64,000 bases of DNA from Rhynchonema sp. JSB1_4. Taxonomy: Eukaryota; Nematoda; Chromadorea; Monhysterida; Xyalidae. A program made the position numbers and the translations under genes. Positions 21,501-33,100 of the stretch are shown here, piece after piece. The notes beneath the pieces are model-generated. The model was not told the DNA's origin. It saw nothing but the letters and a program-made list of their open reading frames with translations, and ran no database searches. The stretch is taken from positions 1-64,000 of the forward strand of contig JASAMV010005414.1 of assembly GCA_030248065.1 (NCBI GenBank), written 5' to 3'. How positions within the stretch are numbered: the stretch's first letter is position 1; each line of letters starts with the position of its first letter.

Positions 21501-24500
21501 CACAAAGGCTCATACGTCAGCGATATCACGTTCAAATACTCCGAAATCCTGGATGCAAGCAATCTATCATGCGGTAGCTCTCCCGCATACAACCATTTCA
21601 ACAGATGGTCACTGTATCGGTGCGTGGTGAACACAATGTCAACCACTTCTTCATGCAACTGCCACGGTTCAGCGAACCTGGGTGCATTCAACCAATCCTC
21701 TTGCCACGATACCTCGAGTATCTGGTCTTCATCGAGCTCCTCCTGCGAGTACAGATCGAGCACGTTCTCCCTGGTCGATTCTGACTCAGACTGATATCTT
21801 TCACGGATCCGTGTACGTCCGGAATCCGTATTCGAACTCACGTAACGGTCCTGTCGCGCCTGTTGCGCTCGTCCGGCTTTCTGCCCTTGCGACACTCGTC
21901 CAGTGTCCTGCCCTTTCACTCCCGGCTCTTTGGCCGCACAACTCTCATGCGCCTTATGCGCCCTTTCCTCTTTCGGACCCTCCGGTCCCTCCTTCGCGTG
22001 GGCTCCCTGCCCTTCCTTCACACGGGCTTTCTGCCCCTCCGTTGTACGATCCTGTCTCTCTTCCACTCGGACTCCATGTCCCTTCTCCGCACGGATCTCC
22101 TGCGCCCTGCGCGCCCGTGCTTCCTTCAACCATTCATCGTACAACACCTGCGCCCGCAGCGCCTGTTGAGCACTCAAAAGCTCCGTCCGCCTGGACCCAG
22201 CATGGAACCCCTGCGCGTCCTGCGCTTGTCCAGCTCTAATGTCCGGTCGGTACACATTTCCATCCGTCTGTCGAACATCAGCTAGCTCTGACCGCACGGA
22301 CCTAGCGTGGAACTCCTGCGCCGCCTGCGCCTGTCCAGCTTTCGTGTCCGGTCGGTACACGTGCCTAGCTGACTGATCCGATCGACCACAGTTGCGGTCC
22401 CCTGACTGATCGGTAGCCGCGCTCCAGCGGTCTTTGAACTGAGTGACTCCCGCATCCGACCCCTGGTCCTTCGACTTACGGTCGATGCATTCCGAAAACC
22501 CAAAAGCATGGTTCTCGATAAATGAAACATCACTGTCACTCTCATCATCATCCCAGAACTTCCACTCGGTCCCTCCGCGACCGATGGACAACACTGACTC
22601 GCCCGACTGACCTATCCATCCGCCTGTCTGATCTCCTTGCCTCGGCGGACTGCTGCGGTCATCGGCGGTTCTCGTCCGGGAATTGGCATCCGGCATTGTC
22701 TTGTTCGACCGGGAATTGACGTCCGGCATTGGTTTGCGACGAACGAATTCGCCGACTGAAGAATGCATCGGTGCTGCGAATCAATCAAGCCACACCGATG
22801 AGTCGACGCGCGAATCAATCAAGCTTGTCGACGGATTAGTACCCGGAGTGCGAATCAATCAAGCTTCTCCGGACCGAGGTGCGAATCAATCAAGCTTCCT
22901 CGGTACCTGATCTAGAAAATCTGCAAAAGCTGGAAGTCCCAGTCAGGTTAGGTTAGGTACATAAATATATAATACATGCAATAGGACGAATCACAAGCCA
23001 AAACCAACGTTGCGAATCAATCAAGCGTCGAAGGTTTTTTATTGGCCTGGAGACGAACGACCTTTTCCAATAGTAGGTCACTGTGGGTATGGCGGAAGAT
23101 TTGAGTCTAACTACTAAAAGTGAAGATTGCTTATATAGTTTTTGGGACGTAGTGTCTAAGGATACATCACACACATAAGGTATGGATTATAAAAACAAGA
23201 AATATTACTGCACGCAAAGTATGCAAATTTACCATACGACACACGCAAACAAGGAGAGACTTAATCCCTCACTCGAACGATCGCTAACCACTTCATAACG
23301 AACGTTCACACAACACAGTCACGCAAGGGAACATCTACCGAACTGCTCATTACGCAGGTTGACTCGCCTGCACGCATAGTGCTTTCCGGACTGACTTCGG
23401 AACCGACCAATCACAGTACCGGTCTACTTATGTCCCTTGACTTCACGTGTCCCTCACGTGTCGTATTCCAAACGACACCCACCACCCCACTCACCACGCG
23501 CTGAACAGTTGATCCTGTATCGGTTTGCTTTGTTGATTCTCGTACTCGACTTCTTTGGTTTTGTTGTCGGTCTGCGGCAGAAACACGCTCGTCAGCACGA
23601 CCGTTCGACATTCGGCATCTTGCGTCGGCAGAAGCGGGCTGCGCGGTTGTTTCTGAATGTTTGAAATTGGCATATGCATGGGACAGAGCATAGATTACAG
23701 GAAAGGTTGGGCGTCTTACTCGCCAAAGTGGCCAGCACTTACGTTTGGTGTGGTTATTCTGTATGCTGCAGTGCGTTACTGATGCATTTATACAAAGTCC
23801 TTTCTCAAAATGGCACAGGAATCGAAAACTTCATCACAGATTGGCGTTTTGAGGACAATCCACACGGTGCCCCAGCTCGACAGTGCCATTTCACAACATG
23901 AAAATTGACAAAAATTAGGCACAAAGGACTCTGCTTCAACCTGATTCTCGCCCAGCCACACAGCGCGCAATGACTTGAGACACGCAATCAAGGTGTACGG
24001 TAGCACGCGCAGTTGGTTGCCGATCAAGTTGAGCATCGAGAGGCGGTAGAAATGACTGAACACGTCGGGCAGGTGCACAACGCGGTTGTGGCTGAGGTCG
24101 ACTATCGATAGATTACGACAGCCGCAGATCTGGAACGGGGCATTGACGAAGTATAGTCCGTCCACCAGCTCATGGCACTTTGTGTTGCTGCTGGCTGGTT
24201 TGTTCCCTTCCTCCACGTTCTAATGAAAGAGAAATTGAGTGTGACCGATTTTGAAAAAAAACTAAAAAAATAATAATAATTAATTAATTAATAATAAATG
24301 TGTCGAAAAAGATTGAATTCGATCAAATTTAAGATTAAATTAAATTAAAATGGATAAAACACGTCGATTTCATAAAAACCAAAATTTATGAGCAAAAATA
24401 ATTTTTTCGAAAAGTCAATTTCTCTTTCATTATAACGTGGAGGAAGGGAACAAGTCCGTCAGCAGCATCACAAAGTGACATGAGCTGATGGACGGACTAC

Positions 24501-27152
24501 ACAGTGCATCCTCTTTACAGCGACACGATCGGCGGGAGTCGGGCATTTCCGGTCACAATATGAGGCTCGGGTACCAACGAATCAGTAGTTGACCGCAAAC
24601 AAGTGATTGCGTAACATTTTTGTGCTGCATAGCCTGACTACACTGCCTTCAACTGATATGTAACCAAGTTTTGTACTTTTGGCTGAATTTTTCCCCAGTG
24701 CAGAGCTGCACCAAAAATATGTACCTAGGCTCAATTTTCTTTTTCAAATTCAGAACCTGAAAAACCCCACCATTGAGCACGATAGCGGGCAACTTCAAAC
24801 GATCAAACACATACCGTCAGTACCGTGGTCATTTTGTTCCAGCATTCGTACAGTTCAATGCTGTTCGCATTAAAGAACTGTCCCGGTGTCGGTAACAGAT
24901 GTCACCGGCGGCAATAAGAAAGCTGGACAAATTACAAACAGGAGCAAGTAACCTGTCTGGGTAGATCGGTCAATCTATTGTGCGACAGGTAGAGCTCAGT
25001 GAGCGATTTCAGGCATCCGATTTGGGCGGTGATTTGACGCAGCTGATTGTTGCGCGCGGATAGAACTCGTAGATAACGACATCTGAAACGTATATAAACG
25101 CCAAGATTCATTTGTGATCCTTAATTCAGATCGCACCATTGCGATTAAATTATACACACATGAATTTCCTCTCGCTCGTCAACAAGTTTTCAGCGTCAAC
25201 GCTGTTATTTTGTTTCAAAGTTTTATGATAATGATCCGGTGCACTGCCCGCGGCTGTGAGAACGGGCGAATCAGGCCCCCAAAAATACAGTATATGCCAC
25301 ACAGTTCGTAGTTCACTCCCAAAATTCCAAGTCCGTGTAGTATAGCTTGTATACGAGCAACGATAAAGGCACAGTGGAAACCCGAAGACCTCACCTTGCT
25401 ACTGAATCAGGTATCTCCGTCAACTGGTTATTATCAATTCTGAGCACTTCGATAAAAAGCGCATCAAAGTCCGGAATGCATTTGAGTTGATTCGATGTGA
25501 TATCCAGATGTTTTAAGGCGGCACAATATTCCAACTGAACGGGGAAAGCAGCCAAGTAATTGTTGGACACGTCAAGATGGGAGAGGTTGAGTAGACGACA
25601 AAGCGCCTGAAACATTTGTGTGTCGAGTGTATAGTTTCGCTGAATTTGAACTGTGGCAAAAAGGATTTAATGCCGCAACCGGAGTCATCGAACCGGCTCT
25701 GCCTTATAGTCACGTTACGTTTACTGAATAAAGAGTAAGTAAAATCTGACTTTCTGATAGCGCACTAATTTCGACCAACGTAAAAATTGTTGCTCTTGCG
25801 TGTCGGCGAACAATCTTTACGCTGGTCAAATTAACGGCATCAGTAACTTTGTCATTAATATCTTTGACATGAAAAAGGCATCAAGGTAAAAAGCCGATCC
25901 AATCACCAAGCTTGATGGCATAAGGACGAATTTTCAAATGTTTCGTCGGCAGAACTTGGAGAATATCAGTTTTGCAAAAAAGAAAAAACAAAGGCTTGTA
26001 AAATTAATGTAACGAATTATAATTCAGCCTGACCATAGGCAACTGCAGCAGTTCATTGACAGCAATATCGAGCACGCTCAGGGCACACAGGTCGCCAATG
26101 GAGTCGGGCAGTTTCTGCAGCTGGTTGTTGTGCAGAAGTAGCGTGTGCAGTTTCTGCAATCGGCCGACGCTGACCGGCAGCGATTTCAGCCGATTCTGCG
26201 CCAGGTCCAGATGTTTCAGCTGAGTGAGCAGGCCGAGCTGAAATACATAGATGTGCGCAGAAGTTTCTGCGTTGTGGTCAGCAAAAAATCTAAATTTGTG
26301 TCCAACAAAAATTTCAGCCCATATGCTGAATCAGTATCCAGTACCTGTTTGGGTAATTGTTTCAGCGAGCAACCCATCAAATTCAATTCTGACAAAAGAT
26401 GATAATTGTGCAGAAATGACGGAATGCAGCCGATGCTGTTCAACGAGACGTTAAGCGACTCGAGCTGTTTGCAGAATTTCAGCGTGTCTGGCAGCGTGCC
26501 GAGTTCTGCAAAAGTCGGCCTTGAATAAAAACAGAAATAAACAATATTTCTGCAACAAAAATTGCCAGAATTTTTCTGCACGCACCATTTCTGCCCAAAT
26601 CCAGCACGGTCAGATCTCTCAGCGCAGCAATGCTCGGCGTCAGTTCAGTGAGGTGATTGTCGTGCAGAATCAGCACCCGTAAATGGCGGTATTCGAAAAT
26701 GCGCTGAAAAAATTATGAATATTATGCAACTGCAACAAAGTGTGCAGAATGCTACATATTCAGCCTGAAATTAGTAAAAATCTGAACTTCCTACCTCCGG
26801 TAATCTGTCCAGTGCATTCGAGCTCAAGTCAATGTACTCAACGGTAACCGAGTGACCTTGAAGGTTGGCGTTATGGGACACTGAAACAAAGAATGGCTCA
26901 TGAAGACAGAAAAGCTGTTATGCATAGATGTGTTTCACTTCATGAGGGTCGCAACAAAGAAGGAAGACTGTAAATCCAGTCCATTGATACAGTACTGACC
27001 AAGAGTAGTGGCCAGATTATTGGCACTTGGCACGGGTGTCCACGTGAACTTGTGCACTCGCCGGCAGCCGGCGCGTGATCGACGGATGGTGATGGAGGGG
27101 GAGGTGAGTTTACGCCACAGCCATTTCATACTGCGTGCGTCACTTTGCGAGT
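18502..27152 (-). CDS. LAP-type leucine-rich repeat protein (Scribble/LANO/LET-413-like)
   Basis: Twelve exons on the minus strand: 27152-27000 (ATG at 27129), 26880-26795, 26703-26586, 26505-26345, 26237-26034, 25606-25395, 25082-24953, 24129-23941, 23652-23495, 19877-19670, 19013-18894, 18732-18502. All phases fit, giving 648 aa. About 14-16 leucine-rich repeats of the LPxxIxxLxxLxxLxLxxN type fill residues 45-410. They end with LPYTLIACLKSLRAVWLGENQ, matching the last repeat of LAP proteins (LPYT...LxALWLxENQ). A LAP-specific segment follows (PLLPTQDAECRTVVLTSVFLPQ). The tail is Ser/Asn-rich. LAP proteins set epithelial polarity at the basolateral membrane. Scribble, Erbin and LET-413 carry PDZ domains. 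None is seen here, so this is LANO-like or the tail is incomplete. The last exon's final 18 codons, after a possible donor, are doubtful. Confidence 0.88.
19106..19373. mobile_element. TA-targeted MITE, family E, in LAP intron 10
   Basis: The ends are TTGGTCGCACAATGAC...TTGTGCAACCAA, flanked by TA at 19104-19105 and 19374-19375. It is inverted relative to the 16375 copy. It lies 92 bp upstream (in transcript sense) of LAP exon 11. Confidence 0.87.
20204..22768 (-). CDS. Unknown 755-codon GC-rich ORF nested in LAP intron 9
   Basis: The uninterrupted frame 22768-20501 encodes 755 aa. I recognise no family. The N-terminal third is hydrophilic with short internal duplications: MPDxNSR twice, then a 33-residue unit beginning VYRPDxxAGQAQxAQ twice. 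Next comes an Ala/Arg/Glu-rich coiled-coil-like segment at residues 205-290. A compact, more hydrophobic domain spans about residues 350-680, with LLKWLYAGELPHDRLL, CEFDGRCLAEVRGLCEIE and VKCVYFEPEGELRMADYN. The last 75 codons come from a hAT-like insertion (20255-20747). Without it, the same frame would end at a TAA near 20204-20206 after about 13 more codons. It is markedly richer in GC than its surroundings. LAP exons 9 and 10 join in phase without it, so it is a separate same-strand unit, perhaps a gag-like or virus-derived gene. Confidence 0.6.
20255..20747. mobile_element. hAT-like miniature element inserted in the 755-codon ORF
   Basis: The ends are CAGGGTTGGGCAAAAAACG...CGTTTTTTTTGCCCAACCCTG, with a perfect 8-bp duplication GTTGTAGC at 20247-20254 and 20748-20755. 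It replaces the original C-terminus of the ORF with Lys/Arg/Phe-rich sequence. Confidence 0.9.
22766..22904 (-). promoter_or_regulatory. Array of four hairpins with one shared loop, ORF leader
   Basis: Four adjacent hairpins: 22766-22800 (8-bp stem CATCGGTG/CACCGATG), 22802-22832 (GTCGAC/GTCGAC), 22843-22872 (CCGGAG/CTCCGG) and 22873-22904 (ACCGAGG/CCTCGGT). Each loop is 18-19 nt and contains TGCGAATCAATCAAGC or a near copy; in minus sense it is AAGCTTGATTGATTCGCA. The stems are unrelated in sequence but perfectly paired. A fifth loop copy at 23011-23026 has only weak arms. The ATG of the 755-codon ORF (22766-22768) is the end of the last stem. Confidence 0.85.
23130..23137 (-). promoter_or_regulatory. 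Possible TATA box upstream of the hairpin array
   Basis: TATATAAG in minus sense lies about 225 bp upstream of the hairpins and about 360 bp upstream of the ORF start. The position would suit a leader that includes the hairpins. It rests on sequence likeness only. Confidence 0.3.
24156..24497. mobile_element. TA-targeted palindromic MITE, family G, in LAP intron 7
   Basis: The ends are GTCCGTCCACC...GATGGACGGAC with TA at 24154-24155 and 24498-24499. It is the sister of 7373-7692 and ends only about 26 bp from the acceptor of LAP exon 8. It contains an extra TAATTAATTAATTAATAATAA stretch-like AT expansion near 24270. Confidence 0.86.
25768..25838. repeat. Small hairpin related to 17243-17405
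   Basis: TTTCGACCAACGTAAAAATTG pairs imperfectly with CAATCTTTACGCTGGTCAAA. It lies in LAP intron 5. Confidence 0.5.
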
Positions 27153-30100
27153 CTGTAGAAAGAAAGAAGTAATAGCAAATAAGCATGATAATAGCGATTA
27201 TGACGTTTTAAGCTGGAATTTTTATATGTTATAATCGCCGCGCTACGCGTGTGAAAACACAGTCAACGATTTGGGAAACGCAAATGATTCCTACATGCGC
27301 AAAGCGTGTTGTGCGCTCAAACGAAGGGTCTTGAACCCCGGGGATGATGTGCTTATTTTCAGCCGCAGGATTCCGGTCAGACTCGAGCTTTTGGCCCGTG
27401 ATTAGACCTGTGACTTTGACCGAACGTCTTTGCCAGAATAACCTAACTTCTCTTGCGCAAGAATTTACACCCACCAAGCTATGTATGTACCTATGTACAT
27501 ATATTCTGCAGTAGTTTATGTGTGGTCAAAAAGAAGTCTTCCCTGGACCAAAATCAGGTAAAGCAGCATGATGCGCTAAGTGCGTGTTTGTAACCCGTAA
27601 AATTACATGTAACCAACCACTATTTGCGTGTTTCGCAGCAGACACGGAAGCCACAGAGCGCACTGTCTCCACTGGCACCGGGTAACTCATTATTGGTCCG
27701 AAGTCTATTTTTATTCGCTGAAAGGAGAACCAATAGACTTGGCGGGCAAATTCAGTTTTTCCAAGCAGGAAACACAGAAAAATGCTCAAATTTTGCGCCC
27801 GGACGCAGTTTTGCACCACATCTCGTGGCTAATATGACAGTGGTCAATCCAAGTGGTCAAATCACTTCGTCAACCAACTCACAGCAGCTTCGAGTGGCCG
27901 CGACAAATAATATAAGGCATTCGGGGTGAGTTGATGACTCTACAAAGTGACTTGACGAAGTGATTTGACTACTTCAGTTGACCACTGCAATATAAGCGCA
28001 TGTCGCTGAAGGACGCTCATGAGAAAAGGAAATTATTTTACGAAAAAATACTAAGATTTTGTCGGCAGATGTTGCATTACATTATACTGTCTCATTCTCT
28101 ACGTGCACCGTCCATTAAGATCACAAACGTGCAATTCCGTCCCAAAACGAAACTTGTTTATGTGTTCTAGTCTAAATGGAACAAGACAAACAATATAATC
28201 AGTCTTGTGTCAGTGTGCGCGTATTTGCATTATGCATAAAACGTGCCAGTGTGATTTCACAGGTCATAAAAATCGTGAATTACCTTCTGGTTTGATGTCC
28301 AAACGGGGAATAAATTTAAATATACATTGCGGTACAGAATAGAAATGATAGCATGATAAAACACAATAAAAGAGCAACCCAGAAACCAGGAAAAGCACCA
28401 TGAGAACGTCTAGCAGAAAATTTCCGGGTCAATTGTCTTTCATGGAAAGTTCGATAAACCGTTTGTAACTGACGGTGTCAGCAAACCTTGTCAGCAACAA
28501 AGCTGCTAACATATCTGGACATCTGACATTTCCTTGGTGACAAAAGCAAAAATCGAATGGAAGAGAAATCAAAACGCGTACATTGTGCATATTTGTAGTC
28601 TTTTGCAATTCCCAGACTTAGTATTTTTTAAGGTGTAGGCCCAGACTTGCAAGCCTATTCACCCAATCGTTTGGGGGAGAGTGAGCCTAAGCCGCAGCCT
28701 GGTCTGCCTGTATTATTTTCTCTTTCATTCGTTTTTTCATTCCCATCAGCAAACCCATATGTCAGCAAAACCCATCCCACGTGCGCGAACATGGTTGCCT
28801 GCCGCCCGGCCTTATCGAACCCTGGAAGCATTTTGAAAGTGGAGCAACTGGAGCGCACTTTAGAGCCATGGCTTGCTGAGATTGGCTGCCGCTGACGGTG
28901 ATAAGTTCTATGGACCTTAGCGTAGCTTAGGAAAAATCGCTGAGCACTAAATTGTTGGTCTTTGGATTATTGTGATCCCTCCTTTGTGGCAATTATCATT
29001 GCTGGTAGAGCTAAGAACCGCAAAAAGACCCATCCAATCCAGACGTGCTGTAGTGTAGCAGCATTCTTGCTGACAGAGTTTGCTGACCCGGCAGTCACTC
29101 TCAACCGTTCGCTCACGCGATAAAAAACACAAACGTATCGTTTACCGGGTTATTGCAATTTTCTGATCGAGGCTGCAATGATCATAAATTGAACAGCGGC
29201 AAAATATGCTAATGCTGATGCCTTAAACTGTTCGTGCGGCTTGTTGTGAAATCGTTGAGAGATGTCACTGATACACACGAATAGGGTTTCAAACGGGATC
29301 GCAAGTTCGGGACAGGGATCGGGAATAACTCTATAAATTTTCGGATCGGGATTGCAAAAACAATTTCGGGATCGGGATTCGGAATCGGGATCTGAGCAAA
29401 TATTTTTGACCATCTACGAACATAAGATTTTCGTGGCTCTTTTTCAAAATTTATCACTTGAAATCAATTGAAAGTCGTTTGTTGATGAAACTGATGCAAA
29501 AAGGGATGATTTTTTGGTCAATATGCAACCTGATGAAAAGACGAACTGTTTTTAGTGCAAAATAACGAAAAAATTAACGGATGGTGACAAGATTCTAATT
29601 CCGAAAAGTTTCGTGATCAGGATCGGAATTAAAGTTCGAGACCGGGATCGGGGTTTATTTTTAAATTTTCGGGATCGCGATCCAAAAACGCTTCGTGATC
29701 CCGAACTTCGAGATCGGGATCCCGTTTCAACCCCACACACTCCTGACAGACATGTTTTTCGGGCTTTATATTCATATGGTTGGCGCACAACATCAAATCA
29801 ACGCTGCTTTGGTCTGACTACATAAATGAGTCGACGACCAACGTTGACAATGTGCATTAACGACTAAATAATTGGCCATTTTTCGCGTGGTTGAACTAAT
29901 ATGGTCGAATGTGTCACCCACACACGCAATATTTAGCCAAGACGGACAGTTTCAATTTACAGATTATTTATGAAAATGGAGTCAATTACAGAATGGAGAG
30001 CAACAAACTTTCAGCGGTTTCGACGAAAAAATACAATTATATTAACTGAATGATAAAAAGAAATTTGCTTGTGCACCAAAACATAAATGGTAATCAGTCG

Positions 30101-33100
30101 AAACTATTTTTTAATTGTTTCCCCATCAAACAATTATCTGGACACAAAAACGCCAATTAAACGCAGTTTGAAACCATTATGATGCATGTCCACAGCTGGA
30201 CGACCAATACAAAGATAAGTTTTCGCGTTGTTTGGTCAGTCAAGAATTCAGAAAACAAGACACGGTGTATTTTTTAAGACGATGTAATGTTTGGTGCGCT
30301 AGACAGTTCTGATTATTACAAATTTATGAAAAATCCAACAGTTTGATAATAAAAATACAAAGTGTCCAACAACAATAATTGGATCTAACAATCCCTTGTA
30401 AAATAGCGGCATTAAGAAAGGCGGGCGGATTTTCGTCGGAAAAAGAACGCCGACGGGCAAAAACTTTGGGTGGGTTTCGATTGAATTACAACGTGTGCGG
30501 TTTAACGAGTTGTTGTTCAACTTGTTTTGAAGAAATAAACGAAATTGAAACAATGTGTGTACACTAAATAAGGTAAAAGATGTAAAAATTTTACTCACCC
30601 CAGCGTGTTGAAAATTGTAGCGTAGCAAAAGTTCGTGGAAAAATAATCTCTGCAAACCCTGTTCTTGGGGGATTGACTTTCAGAAATGTTTCGAAGGCAA
30701 AAAGTCGACGTTCTTCGTGGACATTTTACATGACAATGCAAATGATAAAATTCCGAGACTTCGGGTTCAGGGTATTTCGACAGTATTTCGGTAAACTACG
30801 CAGGTGTAAAGAGCAAACAGTTCACATAGGATCAAAACATTAATTTGATTGAACTATTTGTTTTAACAAGAACATGCTATAAAAATTATGAACATGCGGA
30901 TTTTTGCGTCAACAAATTATAATTTTATGAGCGACGTTCTCAGGTATTGTAGATATTCGCATCTGATTATTTTTAAAAATAAATTACACCATGAACTGCG
31001 CATGGACTAAAGGCAGGAGAAACAAATGCTTCCGATATTATTGAAACAGCGGGCAATCAAAACAGAGGAACACACTGATGCCGTCCGCTGTTCCCGCGAG
31101 GCGGGGCAGATTTGTAAATCGCGGTTCCTGGATTCGAGCTCCCCCTGCACAATTTTGCGAAATAAAAAAAGTAGTTTTGACATTGACATTTCTCAAACCA
31201 AAAACGGGTTACTGATGAATATCTCTTTGACACCGAAGAAAAACGTTGAGATTTCTATTGTGATTATTTATTACAATTCCGCATGAAATTGTTATTATTT
31301 CTACTTTTTTCTGATTGGAGCAATGTCGTTATCGAATGTATAGCTGGCGGATGGAGCGTTTATGAGACGAAAACACAGAGAAAAAGAAATAAAAATGATG
31401 TGAAACACAAACGCATGTGTGGCCTTGGAGCATATCGCTCACTGTGAGAACACTTGAGCCACAACTTTAGTTGGGTACCGAAAGTCGACAAAAAAATTCA
31501 AAACTTAAAAGTAATAATCTAAAAGTATTGACGTGAAACGTTAGCGGTTGCCTGATGTTTCACAACTTTGTAACAACTTCTAAACTATTTTTTTAAAAAA
31601 AACTCGCGCCAAATCGAAGTTTGCCTCTATCAAGATTTCAAAATATTCAACCGCGCTTGTACCAAAGAACCAAAAAATCAAACCGAAATCAAAAATTCTT
31701 TCTTGGAGAGAAGAGACCAGCCCCAAACGTGACAGCAGAACATTAATCGTCGCACTTTCTCGAAACAGAAAACGACAATTTTTTCGACAGTTATTCACGC
31801 GCACATTGGTGCATGCACTTTTGTGTGTGAGTCACGGAAAACAGTCACCCACACACATAGCGCGCGAACACTGTTGATGCGGTATCAGTCTCGAACATCT
31901 CTAAGACGATCACAAAGTGCTGTACACGTCACGCGAAAGATGATAATCGCATGAGAATTTGCACAAATTTCGAATAAAAAGGGTATTTTTGTCGAAAGAA
32001 ATTAATGATTTGCTGTCACAAAGGGGCAAATCGTTGTCTTATGCTATGTCACTGTGGGGTAAAAACAAACCAACACACTCCAATTTATAAATTCACTTGT
32101 CCTGAAATAATACATTCAACGTTATATTCAAAGTCGTAGATGCAGCTGTTCCATGAATCGTTACGATGATGATCAAATGCCATTTTACACATTACTATAC
32201 AAGAATGTTGGATGACTATTTTCTGCAATGTTGACCGCCCGCTGTGAGTCTGTCGCGAACGAGTGAAAAAGGACAAAATGTAAAAGAAACCAAATGACGA
32301 CACGTGAAATAATTTTAAAGGCTGCTGTGTATAGGTATGCACTATTTTGTTTTGGAGTTAGTGTTTAATAACGAACCGCAGGTTGTCGTGCTCTGTTTGA
32401 TACGGTATCAAACGCATTTTCTCCCATAGGAAAGACTAATTTTCGGGCCACCGTGTAAATCATAGCATCAGTAAACCACCATGAGTGCAAAACTGTCAGT
32501 AACAATTTGTAAGTTTGCCATCAAGTGTGCCTCGGACGAAAATGAATATCAGCATACGCACACGACGAAAGATGCAATCAAGGTCAGATTCGAGCGACCA
32601 TTTTTTTTTAAATCGGCTTCCAGAAAGTGGCTCGACAGTAGGCATTGGAAGTACCTAGGCATTGGCATTTTTTCACACGAAGAGGTAGCCGGACAAAGAT
32701 TGACATCCAGCTGTCTGTCTTTTCGTTAAGCAATACGTTTTTGGTTGCCCCCGTTTCGACCTGCTTTCGCAGACGCGAAGTGCACCAGGTCATCGTCAGT
32801 GCGAATGCACCAGATGACCACGAGACCATGCTCAAGAACAAGTAAGTAGGTGCCTACATATTATATCTAGGTGGTTTTATGCTCCCAAAGCTTGTCAGCA
32901 GACCATGTTTAGTGCATTCAGGTGCTGATCTATAGACATTCAGCCAAGAAAACAGCACCGGTATGCGCAATTTGATGTGGAAATGCCGTGCTGATACGTG
33001 CAAAAATTGTTGGATGTTCGAAGAGAAAAAAGATAAAAATGCAGCAAATCTTGCGATAAGCAGACTGAATCTTAGCGAGTCAGTGTCAGTCAATGAAAAT

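Noticed and set aside
21682..22285. Plus-strand ORFs of 185 and 140 codons
   Set aside because: They lie antisense to the 755-codon frame, are Pro/Ser/Leu-rich as expected from its complement, and have no signals of their own.
23011..23026. A fifth full hairpin of the array
   Set aside because: The loop sequence is present, but the flanking arms pair only weakly, so it is counted as a loop copy, not a hairpin.
23180..23490. A long terminal repeat of a retrovirus-like element upstream of the 755-codon ORF
   Set aside because: A TATA-like site is present, but no matching copy was found on the far side of the ORF (19880-20250).
32481..32845. Small plus-strand ORFs with an ATG and a GTAAGTAG-like donor
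   Set aside because: No consistent exon chain or recognisable domain could be built around them.
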